Below are positions 24,482 to 32,665 of a DNA stretch of 64,000 bases, in pieces (the first letter of the stretch is position 1; every line of letters begins with the position of its first letter). The notes under the pieces are model-generated. The model worked only from the letters and a program-made list of their open reading frames with translations. It was not told the DNA's origin and did no database searches. The position numbers and the translations under genes are program-made. Source of the DNA: Thermoleophilia bacterium (GTDB taxonomy: Bacteria; Actinomycetota; Thermoleophilia; Gaiellales; Gaiellaceae); assembly GCA_025928515.1 (NCBI GenBank), contig JAICJI010000003.1, positions 16,592-80,591 of the forward strand. Direction: 5' to 3'.

Positions 24482-25600
24482 CTAGCTGAACGGGCCCATC
24501 GCGGGAAAGCGGTCCTCGCCGTCGAGCAGGTGGCGGAGGAACAGCGCGACGCCGACGTCTCCGGTGAAAAGCGAGTAGCGGCCGCGACCGACCGCCGCGC
24601 GTTCCTGCTCGACCTGGCCGATCGCATGCATCGCGAAGGCACGCGCACGCTCGAGCCAGAGCTCGTCACCAGTGCGGCGGTGGAGCGTGAGGAACGCGTA
24701 CGCGTTGCCGGCCGTGCCGTGGCAGAGATTCGGGCCTTTTGCGAGCGGGCCGGCGCGCCAGATCAGCTCGCCGCCCGCGAGAGCCAGGTTGAGATCGAGC
24801 AGATCGCCGAGCGTCGCGACCATCCCGGGCGCGCCGTGGCACCACTGCACGCGAATCTCACCCGGCAGGCTGTCGACCCTGGACGGCCAGTTGGCGAGCC
24901 CTTCGCTGCGCAGCACGTACGGCGAAAGGTCGGCCGTCGCCACGGGACGGCAGTTCGCAAGGGCGCGCAGGTTGCCGGCGTAGCCGTGCGCCGGGCCGAG
25001 ATACCGCTCGACGTGCCCCGCGATCCGCTGCGTCCAGAGGCCATCGTCGTCGCGTGCGGCCTCGACGCGGTCGGCGCGCTCCTGCCACGCCTCGTCCCAC
25101 CGCGGCTCGCGCGTCCAGGCGTGCATCGCCTCTGCCGCGAGCAGCGTTCCCGGTGTGCCGGACATCACTTCGTTGCTGTCGGGCTCGACCTCGGCGACGA
25201 CGAGCTCGTGGAGCCGGTCGGCGATTCCGGCGTCGCGCGTCAGCAGGTACGCCACGAGCGCGATCCCGCACTCCCCGAAGGTGTAGCTCGTCGCCCGGGC
25301 CGGGCCGTCGGCGGGCGGGTCGGCTCGACGGCGATCGAGAAACGCCACCGCGGCGTCCTCCCAGCCGGTCGAACCGAGCTCGTACAGCGCCCAGATCATT
25401 CCGGCACCGCCGGAGTAGACGTCGGTGAACCGGTGCTCCTGGCCATCGCGCGGGTGCCAGGGCCACCGCGTTCCGTCGAAGGCGGCCTCCGCGTCGGCGA
25501 CGATCGTCCGGATCGCGTCCTCGGCGTGCGCCGCGTCCCACGCCGCTCCCCCGAGCGGCTCGTGCTCGCTCGGCCGGAAGAGCTCAGCCAACGCCGGCAA
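24482..25600 (-). CDS. Stand-alone LanC-like (lanthionine synthetase C-like) protein
   Basis: A 372-residue alpha/alpha-toroid of the LanC family. The zinc ligands are present: Cys in 'VQWCHGAPG' (about 254), and Cys-His in 'NLCHGTAGN' (about 293-294). A 'GPAHGYAGN' motif near 205-215 and the closing 'LFTGDVGVALFL' also fit. LanC enzymes catalyse Michael addition of Cys thiols to dehydroamino acids in lantibiotic precursors, and LanC-like proteins elsewhere quench dehydroamino acids or add glutathione. No precursor peptide, LanB dehydratase or exporter is nearby, so a lantibiotic role is unlikely. The TTG start 25600 overlaps the acyl-CoA dehydrogenase stop by 17 bases, showing co-translation. 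Confidence 0.85.
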   Translation of the reverse strand: MPALAELFRPSEHEPLGGAAWDAAHAEDAIRTIVADAEAAFDGTRWPWHPRDGQEHRFTDVYSGGAGMIWALYELGSTGWEDAAVAFLDRRRADPPADGPARATSYTFGECGIALVAYLLTRDAGIADRLHELVVAEVEPDSNEVMSGTPGTLLAAEAMHAWTREPRWDEAWQERADRVEAARDDDGLWTQRIAGHVERYLGPAHGYAGNLRALANCRPVATADLSPYVLRSEGLANWPSRVDSLPGEIRVQWCHGAPGMVATLGDLLDLNLALAGGELIWRAGPLAKGPNLCHGTAGNAYAFLTLHRRTGDELWLERARAFAMHAIGQVEQERAAVGRGRYSLFTGDVGVALFLRHLLDGEDRFPAMGPFS

Positions 25601-26765
25601 GCAGGAACGCGCGCGACTCGCGGAGCATCTCCCGCGCGATCACGAGACGCTGGATCTCCTGCGTTCCCTCGTAGATCTGCGTGATCTTCGCGTCGCGCAT
25701 GAAGCGCTCGACCGGGTACTCGCGGATGTAGCCGTAGCCGCCGAGGATCTGTACCGCCTCGGTCGTCACGGCCATCGCAACGTCGCCGCACTTGAGCTTC
25801 GCCATCGCCGAGGCCTTCGTCAGCTCGGCTCCCTCGACGCCCTCGTCGGCCATGCGGCCGTAGCGATAAAGGAGCCCGCGCGCTGCCTCGCACTCCGTCT
25901 CCATGTCGGCGAGCTTCGCCTGGATCAGCTGGTGCTGGCCGATCGGCTTCCCCATCGTCTCGCGCGTCTTCGCGTACTCGAGCGCGTAGTCGGTCGCGCC
26001 TTGCGCGATTCCGAGCGCCTGCGCACCGATCCCGGGCCGCGAGCGGTCGAGGATGCGCATCGCGATCCGGAACCCCTCGCCTTCCTCGCCGAGCCGGTTC
26101 CCGGCGTGAATGCGGCAACTGTCGAAGGTGAGCTCGCCGGTCGTCGAGCCGGAGATGCCCATCTTCGGCTCGAGCCGTGCGACTGCGAAACCGGGCGTGT
26201 CGGCCTCGACGACGAACGCCGAGATGCCGGAATGGCCGGCGTCCGGGTCGGTTTTAGCGAACACGGTGTAGAGGCTCGCGAGCCCCGCATTCGTGATGAA
26301 GCGCTTGGTGCCGTCGAGAACGTACTCGTCACCGTCGCGCCGGGCGGTCGTCCGCATCGCGGCCGAGTCGGAGCCGGAGCCGGACTCGGTCAGAGCGTAC
26401 GCCGGCAGCCACTCGCCGGACGCGAACCTCGGCAGGTACCGCTCCTTCTGCTCGTCGCTGCCGGCGAGCTTGAGCCCGAGCGACCCGAGCTCCTGCACCG
26501 CGAGGATCAGCGCCGAGGTGGCGCAGACCTTCGCGACCTCCTCGATCGCGATCAGCGACATGAGCGCTCCGGTGCCGAGCCCGCCGTGCTCCTCCGCGAA
26601 GAACAGCCCGAAGATGTCGTTCTCGCGGAACAGCTCGACGATGTCCCACGGGAACTCGTGCGACACGTCGATCTCGGCGGCGCGCGGCGCGATCCGCTCG
26701 CGCGCGAGCTGCCGGACGAGGTCGCGGAGCTCCCGCTGCTCGTCGGTCAGGACGTCCCAGGGCAC
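25584..26765 (-). CDS. Acyl-CoA dehydrogenase
   Basis: A 393-residue FAD enzyme of the short/medium-chain acyl-CoA dehydrogenase family: helical N-domain, beta-domain with 'YALTESGSGSDSAAMRTTA', and a C-terminal helical domain. The 'QIYEGTQEIQRLVIAREML' motif holds the catalytic Glu of the butyryl-CoA type. It would oxidise acyl-CoA to enoyl-CoA, passing electrons to ETF. GTG 26765 lies 6 bases after TAGACT (26772-26777, minus strand), which also contains the stop codon of the upstream gene. It is translationally coupled to the LanC-like gene. The substrate cannot be assigned. Confidence 0.95.
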   Translation of the reverse strand: MPWDVLTDEQRELRDLVRQLARERIAPRAAEIDVSHEFPWDIVELFRENDIFGLFFAEEHGGLGTGALMSLIAIEEVAKVCATSALILAVQELGSLGLKLAGSDEQKERYLPRFASGEWLPAYALTESGSGSDSAAMRTTARRDGDEYVLDGTKRFITNAGLASLYTVFAKTDPDAGHSGISAFVVEADTPGFAVARLEPKMGISGSTTGELTFDSCRIHAGNRLGEEGEGFRIAMRILDRSRPGIGAQALGIAQGATDYALEYAKTRETMGKPIGQHQLIQAKLADMETECEAARGLLYRYGRMADEGVEGAELTKASAMAKLKCGDVAMAVTTEAVQILGGYGYIREYPVERFMRDAKITQIYEGTQEIQRLVIAREMLRESRAFLLAGVG

Positions 26766-26774
26766 GCGCCGAGT

Positions 26775-27428
26775 CTAGACCGGAATCGCCCAGCCAACCT
26801 CGCCGAAGACCGTGTACGAGCGTCCGGTGTAACCCCCGCTCGCTATCACGCGCCCGCCCTTGCCACGGACGAAGATGAACGCGCCCTCGATCCGACGGTA
26901 GAGCGCCTCGACAAGCCTCGGTGCTCCGGCCAGGCGGACGAAGTTGCGGGGGTGACGGGGGCTGACGACGATCACCGGTGCGTAGGCCAAGGGGTGCAGA
27001 AGCTGGAGGCTGTCGATCCGCGCGCCCGACCGCCTAGCCGCGGAGTCGATCGCTCTCACGACCTGCCGCCGAGAGGCGCGCTTGACCTTGCCGAGCCGAT
27101 GCATTCCGGGATACGAACACGCGCAATTGACGGCAGGGAAGCCGAGCGTGACATCACCGATCGGCCCCGGGCGGACAAGCCGCACCGAGTGGAGCGGGTA
27201 CCCGTGCGCCGCGTAGACGCTCGCCGCGACATACCCCCTCCACTGCGCCTCCTGCGAGCCCGAGACGATCACGACCCTCCTGCCGCCGTGGGCGAGGTAC
27301 GCCAAGCCGGGCCGGGCGTGCATCGCCTGGAGCGCGTCGCGAAGCACGTGCTGCCGCGGCGCAGCGGCGAGAGCGGCGCCGACGCCGACGCTCGCAGCGA
27401 GCAGCAGGGTCACCCCGACTCTCGTCAC
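26775..27428 (-). CDS. Secreted hypothetical protein
   Basis: A protein of about 217 residues with a plausible signal peptide if started at GTG 27428 ('VGVTLLLAASVGVGAALAAA'). The mature domain includes 'LAYLAHGGRRVVIVSGSQEAQ', 'FPAVNCACSYPGMH' (two close cysteines), 'YAPVIVVSPRHP' and 'FIFVRGKGGRVIASGGY'. ATG 27590 with a GAGG site 9 bases upstream is the alternative, but it would put 54 residues before the hydrophobic core. The frame remains open antisense to the XRE gene as far as 28199; that part is a shadow. I do not recognise the family. Confidence 0.62.
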   Translation of the reverse strand: MTRVGVTLLLAASVGVGAALAAAPRQHVLRDALQAMHARPGLAYLAHGGRRVVIVSGSQEAQWRGYVAASVYAAHGYPLHSVRLVRPGPIGDVTLGFPAVNCACSYPGMHRLGKVKRASRRQVVRAIDSAARRSGARIDSLQLLHPLAYAPVIVVSPRHPRNFVRLAGAPRLVEALYRRIEGAFIFVRGKGGRVIASGGYTGRSYTVFGEVGWAIPV

Positions 27429-27552
27429 GCTGGTAATACGTCGCCGAGCCGCGCTCTCGTCACCCTCCTCGCGGGACGCCGAACTGCGCGAGGAAGTCGT
27501 GCACGCAAGGAAGCCCCTTCTCGTGATTGCCTCAGCCGATCGTAGGCCAGGC

Positions 27553-27611
27553 TTGACTCTGCTCGTCCGAGGGTCGTAGAGTCGCTTCATGTCTCTGAAC
27601 CTCAAGTTCAG
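27553..27611 (+). promoter_or_regulatory. Promoter and operator of the XRE-cupin regulator
   Basis: TTGACT (27553-27558) and TAGAGT (27577-27582) are 18 bases apart. The inverted repeat CTGAAC-N5-GTTCAG (27595-27600 and 27606-27611) follows, directly abutting ATG 27612 with no room for a Shine-Dalgarno sequence. Placement between the predicted transcription start and the start codon fits autorepression. Confidence 0.5.
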
Positions 27612-28193
27612 ATGACTGAACCGGCCGCCGGCGCGCAGACGAACGGCCGCCTCGAGGTCGGTGAGCGCCTGCGCGCGATTCGGGTGCTGCGCCGGCGGAC
27701 GCTGCGCGAGGTGGCCCAGTCGGCCGGAGTCAGCGAGAGCTTCGTCAGCCAACTGGAACGCGGCCGCTCGAACGCGAGCGTCGCCACCCTGCAACGGCTC
27801 GCGAACGCGCTCGGGATCGAGATCTCGGACCTCTTCGCCGGCGAGCCGCAGTCGGGGCCACGCGTCCTGCGCCGGCAGGAGCGTCAGCTGCTCGAGTGGG
27901 GACACCTCGGCCGCAAGGCGCTCCTCACGCCGAAGCCGTTCCACTCGCTCGAGGTCGTGGCGGCAGCGTTCGATCCCGGCGGCTCGACGGGCGACGAGCC
28001 GTACACGCACGGCGACTCGGAGGAGCTCCTGCTCGTCATCGCAGGACAGGTGCATGTGCAGCTCGGGAGTGAACTCCTCGACCTCTCGGCCGGCGACAGC
28101 GTCAACTACCGGAGCTCGACTCCGCACCGCGTCACCAATCCCGGCGACGAGCCCGCGGAGGTTCTGTTCGTCATCAGTCCGCCCAGCTACTAA
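27612..28193 (+). CDS. XRE-family regulator with C-terminal cupin
   Basis: A 193-residue transcription factor. The helix-turn-helix occupies residues 17-70 ('LREVAQSAGVSESFVSQLERGRSNASVATLQRLANAL'). A cupin domain lies in 110-190 with metal-type residues in 'EPYTHGDSEELLLVIAG' and 'SSTPHRVTNPGDEPAEVLFV'. This architecture (PuuR-like) usually senses a small ligand through the cupin and controls an adjacent uptake or catabolic operon. In E. coli PuuR the system is putrescine use, which matches the spermidine/putrescine-type transporter starting 25 bases downstream. The operator touching its start codon suggests autoregulation. Confidence 0.9.
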   Translation: MTEPAAGAQTNGRLEVGERLRAIRVLRRRTLREVAQSAGVSESFVSQLERGRSNASVATLQRLANALGIEISDLFAGEPQSGPRVLRRQERQLLEWGHLGRKALLTPKPFHSLEVVAAAFDPGGSTGDEPYTHGDSEELLLVIAGQVHVQLGSELLDLSAGDSVNYRSSTPHRVTNPGDEPAEVLFVISPPSY

Positions 28194-28217
28194 CGCCAAC
28201 GCCCAAAGGAGGCGTCA

Positions 28218-29342
28218 ATGGACGTGGAGGGTGAACCGTTCGACCGCCGGCTCTCTCGCAGAGAGATGTTGCGCTTGGCCGGGTTCGCAGCGGGAGTGAC
28301 GGTCGTCGCCGGCCCGGCGGCGGCCTGCGGCGCCGCAGCGAAGAAGGTCTCGTCGAGCACGAAGGAGACGGGGCAACTGCATGTGCTCGACTGGGCGGGC
28401 TACGAGAACGACGGCGGCCAGCCGATGTTCGCCGCCTACGTCCACGCGCACCCGCAGAACAAGCCGCAGTTCACGTACATGACGAACGAGGCGGACGCTC
28501 TCGCGAAGATCCGTGCCGGGCTGAAGCCGGACCTCTTCCGGCCGTACATCGGCTGGGTCGAGTACTTCGCCAAGAGCGGCCTCGTCCAGCCGTGGGACCC
28601 GAGCCTGATCTCGAACTTCAAGCACCTCAACCAGTTCATGGTCAAGGCCGGCCAGTACCAGGGAAAGCAGTACGGCATCCCGGACGACTGGGGCTTCGAC
28701 GCGATTCTCTACCGCAGCGACAAGGTGACGCCGAAGTCGCAGTCCTGGGATCTGCTCTGGGACGATCGCTACGCGGGCAAGATCGCGTGGTTCGACGACA
28801 TCGAGATGCTGGAGATCGCCGGCCTGTACCTCGGGTTCCCGAACACCTGGGAGCAGACCGACGACCAGCTGAACCAGTCCAAGCAGCTGCTCATCTCGAA
28901 GAAGCACCTCGCGAAGGTGATCTGGTCGTCAGAGACGACGCTCGACCAGGCTTTCGCGGCCGGGGACATCTGGATCGCGTACGCGTGGCCGGCCGACTGG
29001 GTGTACATGAAGGCGAAGAAGCTCGACGTGACCTACATGCGCCCGAAGGAGCTCCCGATCGCCTGGGTCGGCTATTTCATGCTCCTCAAGGACACGCCGC
29101 GCTTCAACCTCGCGCACGCGTACGTCGACGCCTGGAGCTCGACGAAGAGTGCGAAGTGGTTGGAGGACAACTACGCCTACGGCCACGCCAACACGGTCGC
29201 GCGGCCGGCGTCGGCGGACACGCTGAAGGCGCTCCTCCTCAACAACCCGAAGGGCATCGTGGAGCCGAACGCCCACCTCGACCGCGACATCCCGCGGCGG
29301 GCGCAGTACGAGAAGGCCTGGGAAGAGGTGAAAGCTGCGTAG
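28218..29342 (+). CDS. Spermidine/putrescine-type ABC transporter substrate-binding lipoprotein
   Basis: A 374-residue solute-binding protein of the PotD/PotF family. The N-terminus combines a twin-arginine-like 'LSRREMLRLAG' with a lipobox 'GPAAACG' (Cys37), so it is probably a Tat-exported lipoprotein anchored outside the membrane. 'LHVLDWAGYEND', 'ADALAKIRAGLKPDLFRP', 'GIPDDWGFDAILYR' and 'ASSADTLKAL'-like segments fit the family fold. A strong AAAGGAGG ribosome-binding site precedes ATG 28218. It is followed by two permeases, but no ATP-binding subunit is in the window. The exact ligand (polyamine or another amine) is not determined. Confidence 0.9.
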   Translation: MDVEGEPFDRRLSRREMLRLAGFAAGVTVVAGPAAACGAAAKKVSSSTKETGQLHVLDWAGYENDGGQPMFAAYVHAHPQNKPQFTYMTNEADALAKIRAGLKPDLFRPYIGWVEYFAKSGLVQPWDPSLISNFKHLNQFMVKAGQYQGKQYGIPDDWGFDAILYRSDKVTPKSQSWDLLWDDRYAGKIAWFDDIEMLEIAGLYLGFPNTWEQTDDQLNQSKQLLISKKHLAKVIWSSETTLDQAFAAGDIWIAYAWPADWVYMKAKKLDVTYMRPKELPIAWVGYFMLLKDTPRFNLAHAYVDAWSSTKSAKWLEDNYAYGHANTVARPASADTLKALLLNNPKGIVEPNAHLDRDIPRRAQYEKAWEEVKAA

Positions 29343-29359
29343 CTAAGTCGGTGGCACAG

Positions 29360-30256
29360 ATGGCGGTCGAGGTCGCCGCGGTTCCCAAGCCGCGGCGGCG
29401 CCGGCTGCGGCACGCTCTCGTCACGCCCGGCCTTCTGGGGCTCCCGATCGGCTGGCTGATCTGCTTCTTCCTGGTCCCGGTCGGCATCGTCGCCGCGTAC
29501 AGCCTCGGCCCGTCGCTGGCCGCAAGCCCGCATCCGGTCACGCTCAAGACGTGGCACGACTTTCTGCACAGCACGACGTACCTGCGGCTGTTCTGGAGCT
29601 CGTTGCAGCTCTCGCTGATCGTGTCGGTGCTGGTCGTCGCGGTCGCGTACCCACTCGCGTACTACCTCGCACTGTCCGGGACGAAGCGGAAATACGTCCT
29701 GCTTCTGCTGCTGATCGCGCCCTTCCTGACCAGCTACCTGCTGCGCGTGCTCGCGTGGAAGATCATCCTCGGTAACCAGGGCCCGATCGACAGCTTCCTC
29801 TCATCGGTCGGGCTGCACCCGCTCTCGCTCATCTACACGCGGTTCGCGGTCATCCTCGTACTCGGCTACATCTGGCTTCCGTTCGTCGCCCTCCCCATCT
29901 TCGTCTCACTCGAGAGTCTCGACCGCGGATTGCTCGAGGCGGCGAGCGACCTCTACGCGAGCCGGCTCCAGGCGTTCGGGCGCGTGACCCTGCCGCTGAG
30001 CTTGCCGGGTGTCTTCGCCGCGTTCCTGTTCGTGTTCATCCCGACGCTCGGCGAGTTCGTGACACCGTCGCTCGTCGGGGGAACCAGCAGCTCGTCGGGC
30101 TACATGTACGGCAATGCGATCCAGGACCTGTTCGTGCACGGCTTCCCCGATTGGGAGACCGGGTCGGTCCTCGCCATCTTCCTGCTCGGGGTGGTCGCCG
30201 TCCTGATGGTCGTCTTCTCCCGGTTCCTGCAACCGCGCCAGGTAGCGGCCGACTGA
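29360..30256 (+). CDS. ABC transporter permease, PotB-like
   Basis: A 298-residue inner-membrane permease with about six membrane segments. The EAA loop that contacts the ATPase is visible as 'LLEAASDLYASRLQAFGRVTLPLSLPG' (about 195-222). 'GEFVTPSLVGG' is typical of PotB/YdcU. ATG 29360 is chosen with GGTGG upstream; GTG 29351 is a possible alternative. Its TGA overlaps the next ATG by one base, so the two permeases are made together and probably form a heterodimer. Confidence 0.92.
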   Translation: MAVEVAAVPKPRRRRLRHALVTPGLLGLPIGWLICFFLVPVGIVAAYSLGPSLAASPHPVTLKTWHDFLHSTTYLRLFWSSLQLSLIVSVLVVAVAYPLAYYLALSGTKRKYVLLLLLIAPFLTSYLLRVLAWKIILGNQGPIDSFLSSVGLHPLSLIYTRFAVILVLGYIWLPFVALPIFVSLESLDRGLLEAASDLYASRLQAFGRVTLPLSLPGVFAAFLFVFIPTLGEFVTPSLVGGTSSSSGYMYGNAIQDLFVHGFPDWETGSVLAIFLLGVVAVLMVVFSRFLQPRQVAAD

Positions 30257-31065
30257 TGGACGTCGCGCTCTCGCGCAACGGCAGGCGGCTCATGCGGGTG
30301 TTCTTCGCACTCGCCGTGGTCTTCCTCTACGCGCCGATTGCGGTCCTACTCCTGTTCTCGTTCAACAACTCGGAGCTGCCGTCATTCCCGCTCAGCGGCT
30401 TCACGCTCCAGTGGTACCACGAGTTCCTCACGAACTCCGACATCCAGAACGCGCTCGTGACGAGCGCGAAGGTCGCGGCCCTGTCGAGCGTTGGCGCCGT
30501 CGCGCTCGGCATCCTCGCCTCGATTGCCCTCGTTCGCCGCGCCTTCCGCGGCAAGAGCCCTATCTCCGCCCTCCTGCTCAGCCCGCTCGTCATCCCCTAC
30601 GTCGTCTTCGGGATCTCGCTTCTGCTGCTCTACCACACGCTCGGGATCTCGCTTGGGATTCTCACGATCGTGGTCGGACACGTCGTGATCACGCTGCCGT
30701 ACACGATCCTCGTCCTCATGCCCAGGCTGCAGCAGGTGGACGTCGCCCTCGAGGAGGCGGCCTACGACCTTTTTGCCAACCGACTGCAGACGTTCCGCTT
30801 CGTGACGTTTCCGCTGATCCTGCCCGCGGTGGTATCGGCCTTCCTGATCGCGTTCACGACCTCGTTCGACGAATACGCGGTCGCCTCGTTCGTCAATGGC
30901 TCGACGACGACGTTCCCGATCTACCTCATCTCGGCGTTCCGGAGCCCGCACAACCTGCCGCAGGTGATCGCGGTGGCGGTGGTCGTGATCACGATCTCGC
31001 TGCTCGTCGTCGTCGCTGCCGAGGTATGGCGCCGCCGGGCGGAGGCCCGGCTCGAAGCGGCCTGA
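30256..31065 (+). CDS. ABC transporter permease, PotC-like
   Basis: A 269-residue permease with six membrane segments. The EAA loop is 'ALEEAAYDLFANRLQTFRFVTFPLILPA'. 'FTTSFDEYAVASFVNG' is diagnostic of PotC/YdcV ('SLDEFVITFF' type). It partners the upstream PotB-like protein (TGATG overlap). No ATPase gene follows; 16 bases later an amidohydrolase begins from its own -10. Energy coupling must come from an ATP-binding protein encoded elsewhere. Confidence 0.92.
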   Translation: MDVALSRNGRRLMRVFFALAVVFLYAPIAVLLLFSFNNSELPSFPLSGFTLQWYHEFLTNSDIQNALVTSAKVAALSSVGAVALGILASIALVRRAFRGKSPISALLLSPLVIPYVVFGISLLLLYHTLGISLGILTIVVGHVVITLPYTILVLMPRLQQVDVALEEAAYDLFANRLQTFRFVTFPLILPAVVSAFLIAFTTSFDEYAVASFVNGSTTTFPIYLISAFRSPHNLPQVIAVAVVVITISLLVVVAAEVWRRRAEARLEAA

Positions 31066-31081
31066 CGACTACGCTCGGCTC

Positions 31082-32593
31082 GTGCTGCTCGAGAACGGGA
31101 CGATCCGCACGCTCGACCCGTCGCTGCCGACGGTCAACTCGCTCTGGGTCGCCGGCGAGCGGATCGCGGGCGGCGTCGGCGTGCACGAGACATCGCTCCC
31201 CAGCCCGGAGACGGTGAACCTCGGCGGACGTTGTGTCCTGCCCGGCTTCACCGACTCGCACGTCCACTTCCCCACGTGGGCGCTCGCGCGGCAGGACGTT
31301 CGGCTGCACGGCTGCGAGTCGCTCGCCGAGGCCCTCGACTGCGTGCGAGCGGCGCCGAAGGACGGCAGCTGGCTGCGAGGACAGGGGTGGCGCGACGCCG
31401 ACTGGCCCGACGGGCCGCCCACCCGCCAGGCGCTCGACGAGATCGAGCCTACGCGGCCGGCGATGCTGATCTCGAAGGACTACCACGCGCTGTGGCTCAA
31501 CTCGGCGGCGCTCGCGCTCGCGGAAGGCGACCTCGAGGTCGAGGGTGGAGTCGTCGTCCGGGACGAGCGCGGCGAGCCGACCGGCATCCTCTACGAAGAG
31601 GCAGCGTGGCGCTTCAAGGCCCGTTTTGTGAGCATCGAGGCCGACGAGTACGTCGCCGCCATGCGCGACGGCGTACGGGTCGCGTCGGCCCGCGGTGTCA
31701 CCTCGCTGCACGACAAGGACGGTTGGCTCGGCGCGATCGGCCTCTGGCAGCGGCTCGAGCAGCAAGGAGGCCTGCCGCTGCGGGTCTGGCAGTCGACGCC
31801 GGCCGACCAGCTCAGCCACCTCCGCAGCCTCGGTCTGCGCAGCGGCGTGGGGTCCCCGCTCCTACGGCTCGGCTACCTGAAGACGTTCATGGACGGGACG
31901 CTCGGCTCGCAGACGGCGTGGCTCTCCGACGGGAGCGGCGTCGTGATCACGTCGAGCGAGGAGCTCGAGGAGATCGTGCGCGAGGGCGCCGAAGCCGGCT
32001 GGCCGGTGGGAGTGCACGCGATCGGCGACGCAGCGAACCGGGCGGCCCTCGACGCGTTCGAGCGTTCGCGGGAGGCGTGGCAGCCACGCGGCCTGCGCCA
32101 GCGGATCGAGCACGCGCAGTGCCTCGCGCCGGAGGACGTCGGGCGCTTCGCGGAGCTCGGCGTGACCGTGTCCGTCCAGTTCTCGCACGCGCCGTCCGAC
32201 GAGGGGCTCGCCAAGCGCTACTGGGCCGACCGCCTCGACGGCACGTACTCGTTCCGCTCCCTCCTCGACTCCGGCGCCGTGCTCGCGAACGGCTCCGACG
32301 CACCCGTCGAAGAACTCGAGCCGTGGGCAGGCATCGTCGCTGCCGTCCTCGACCACTGGCGCGAGGATCAGCGGCTCACGCTCGAGCAGGCGCTCCACGC
32401 GGTCTGTGTCGCGCCGGCCTGGTTGTCTCACGACGAGCGCTTGCGCGGAACCCTCGTCCCGGGCCGCTACGCCGATCTCGTCGTCCTCGACCGCGACCCG
32501 TTCGCCTGCGAGCCCGAGGAGCTCCGCGAGGTACAGGTCGTCGCAACGATGCTCGGCGGCCGCTGGACGCACAACCCGCCGCCCTGGGATTGA
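31082..32593 (+). CDS. Amidohydrolase family 3 (YtcJ-like)
   Basis: A 503-residue metal-dependent hydrolase of the composite-barrel amidohydrolase superfamily. Metal ligands are seen in 'FTDSHVHF' (HxH), 'VGVHAIGDAAN' and 'RIEHAQCLAP', with the catalytic Asp region in 'LANGSDAPVEEL'. The C-terminal 'GTLVPGRYADLVVLDRDPF' is the family signature. YtcJ-like enzymes hydrolyse C-N bonds in amides, but specificity is unknown. GTG 31082 lies 6 bases after TACGCT (31070-31075). Its position between an amine-type transporter and an amino-acid permease suggests it processes an imported nitrogen compound. Confidence 0.9.
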   Translation: MLLENGTIRTLDPSLPTVNSLWVAGERIAGGVGVHETSLPSPETVNLGGRCVLPGFTDSHVHFPTWALARQDVRLHGCESLAEALDCVRAAPKDGSWLRGQGWRDADWPDGPPTRQALDEIEPTRPAMLISKDYHALWLNSAALALAEGDLEVEGGVVVRDERGEPTGILYEEAAWRFKARFVSIEADEYVAAMRDGVRVASARGVTSLHDKDGWLGAIGLWQRLEQQGGLPLRVWQSTPADQLSHLRSLGLRSGVGSPLLRLGYLKTFMDGTLGSQTAWLSDGSGVVITSSEELEEIVREGAEAGWPVGVHAIGDAANRAALDAFERSREAWQPRGLRQRIEHAQCLAPEDVGRFAELGVTVSVQFSHAPSDEGLAKRYWADRLDGTYSFRSLLDSGAVLANGSDAPVEELEPWAGIVAAVLDHWREDQRLTLEQALHAVCVAPAWLSHDERLRGTLVPGRYADLVVLDRDPFACEPEELREVQVVATMLGGRWTHNPPPWD

Positions 32594-32610
32594 TCACCGG
32601 CATTTGATCA
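32590..32610. promoter_or_regulatory. Pair of TTGATCA repeats
   Basis: TTGATCA occurs at 32590-32596 and again at 32604-32610, 14 bases apart. Each contains the palindrome TGATCA. The first overlaps the amidohydrolase stop codon. They lie upstream of the APC permease and could be an operator for one of the nearby regulators. Confidence 0.3.
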
Positions 32611-32665
32611 GACTGACCCCAGTGCGAGAAGATCGCAGCACCGGTCACTAACCAGGGGAGGGACG

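Noticed and set aside
24482..25600. Lantibiotic biosynthetic cluster
   Set aside because: Only the LanC-like protein is present. No short Cys/Ser/Thr-rich precursor, LanB/LanM or dedicated ABC exporter was found nearby on either strand.
27429..28199. Minus-strand extension of the secreted hypothetical protein across the XRE gene
   Set aside because: The plus-strand XRE-cupin protein is clearly real. The extension would put hundreds of charged residues before the signal peptide.
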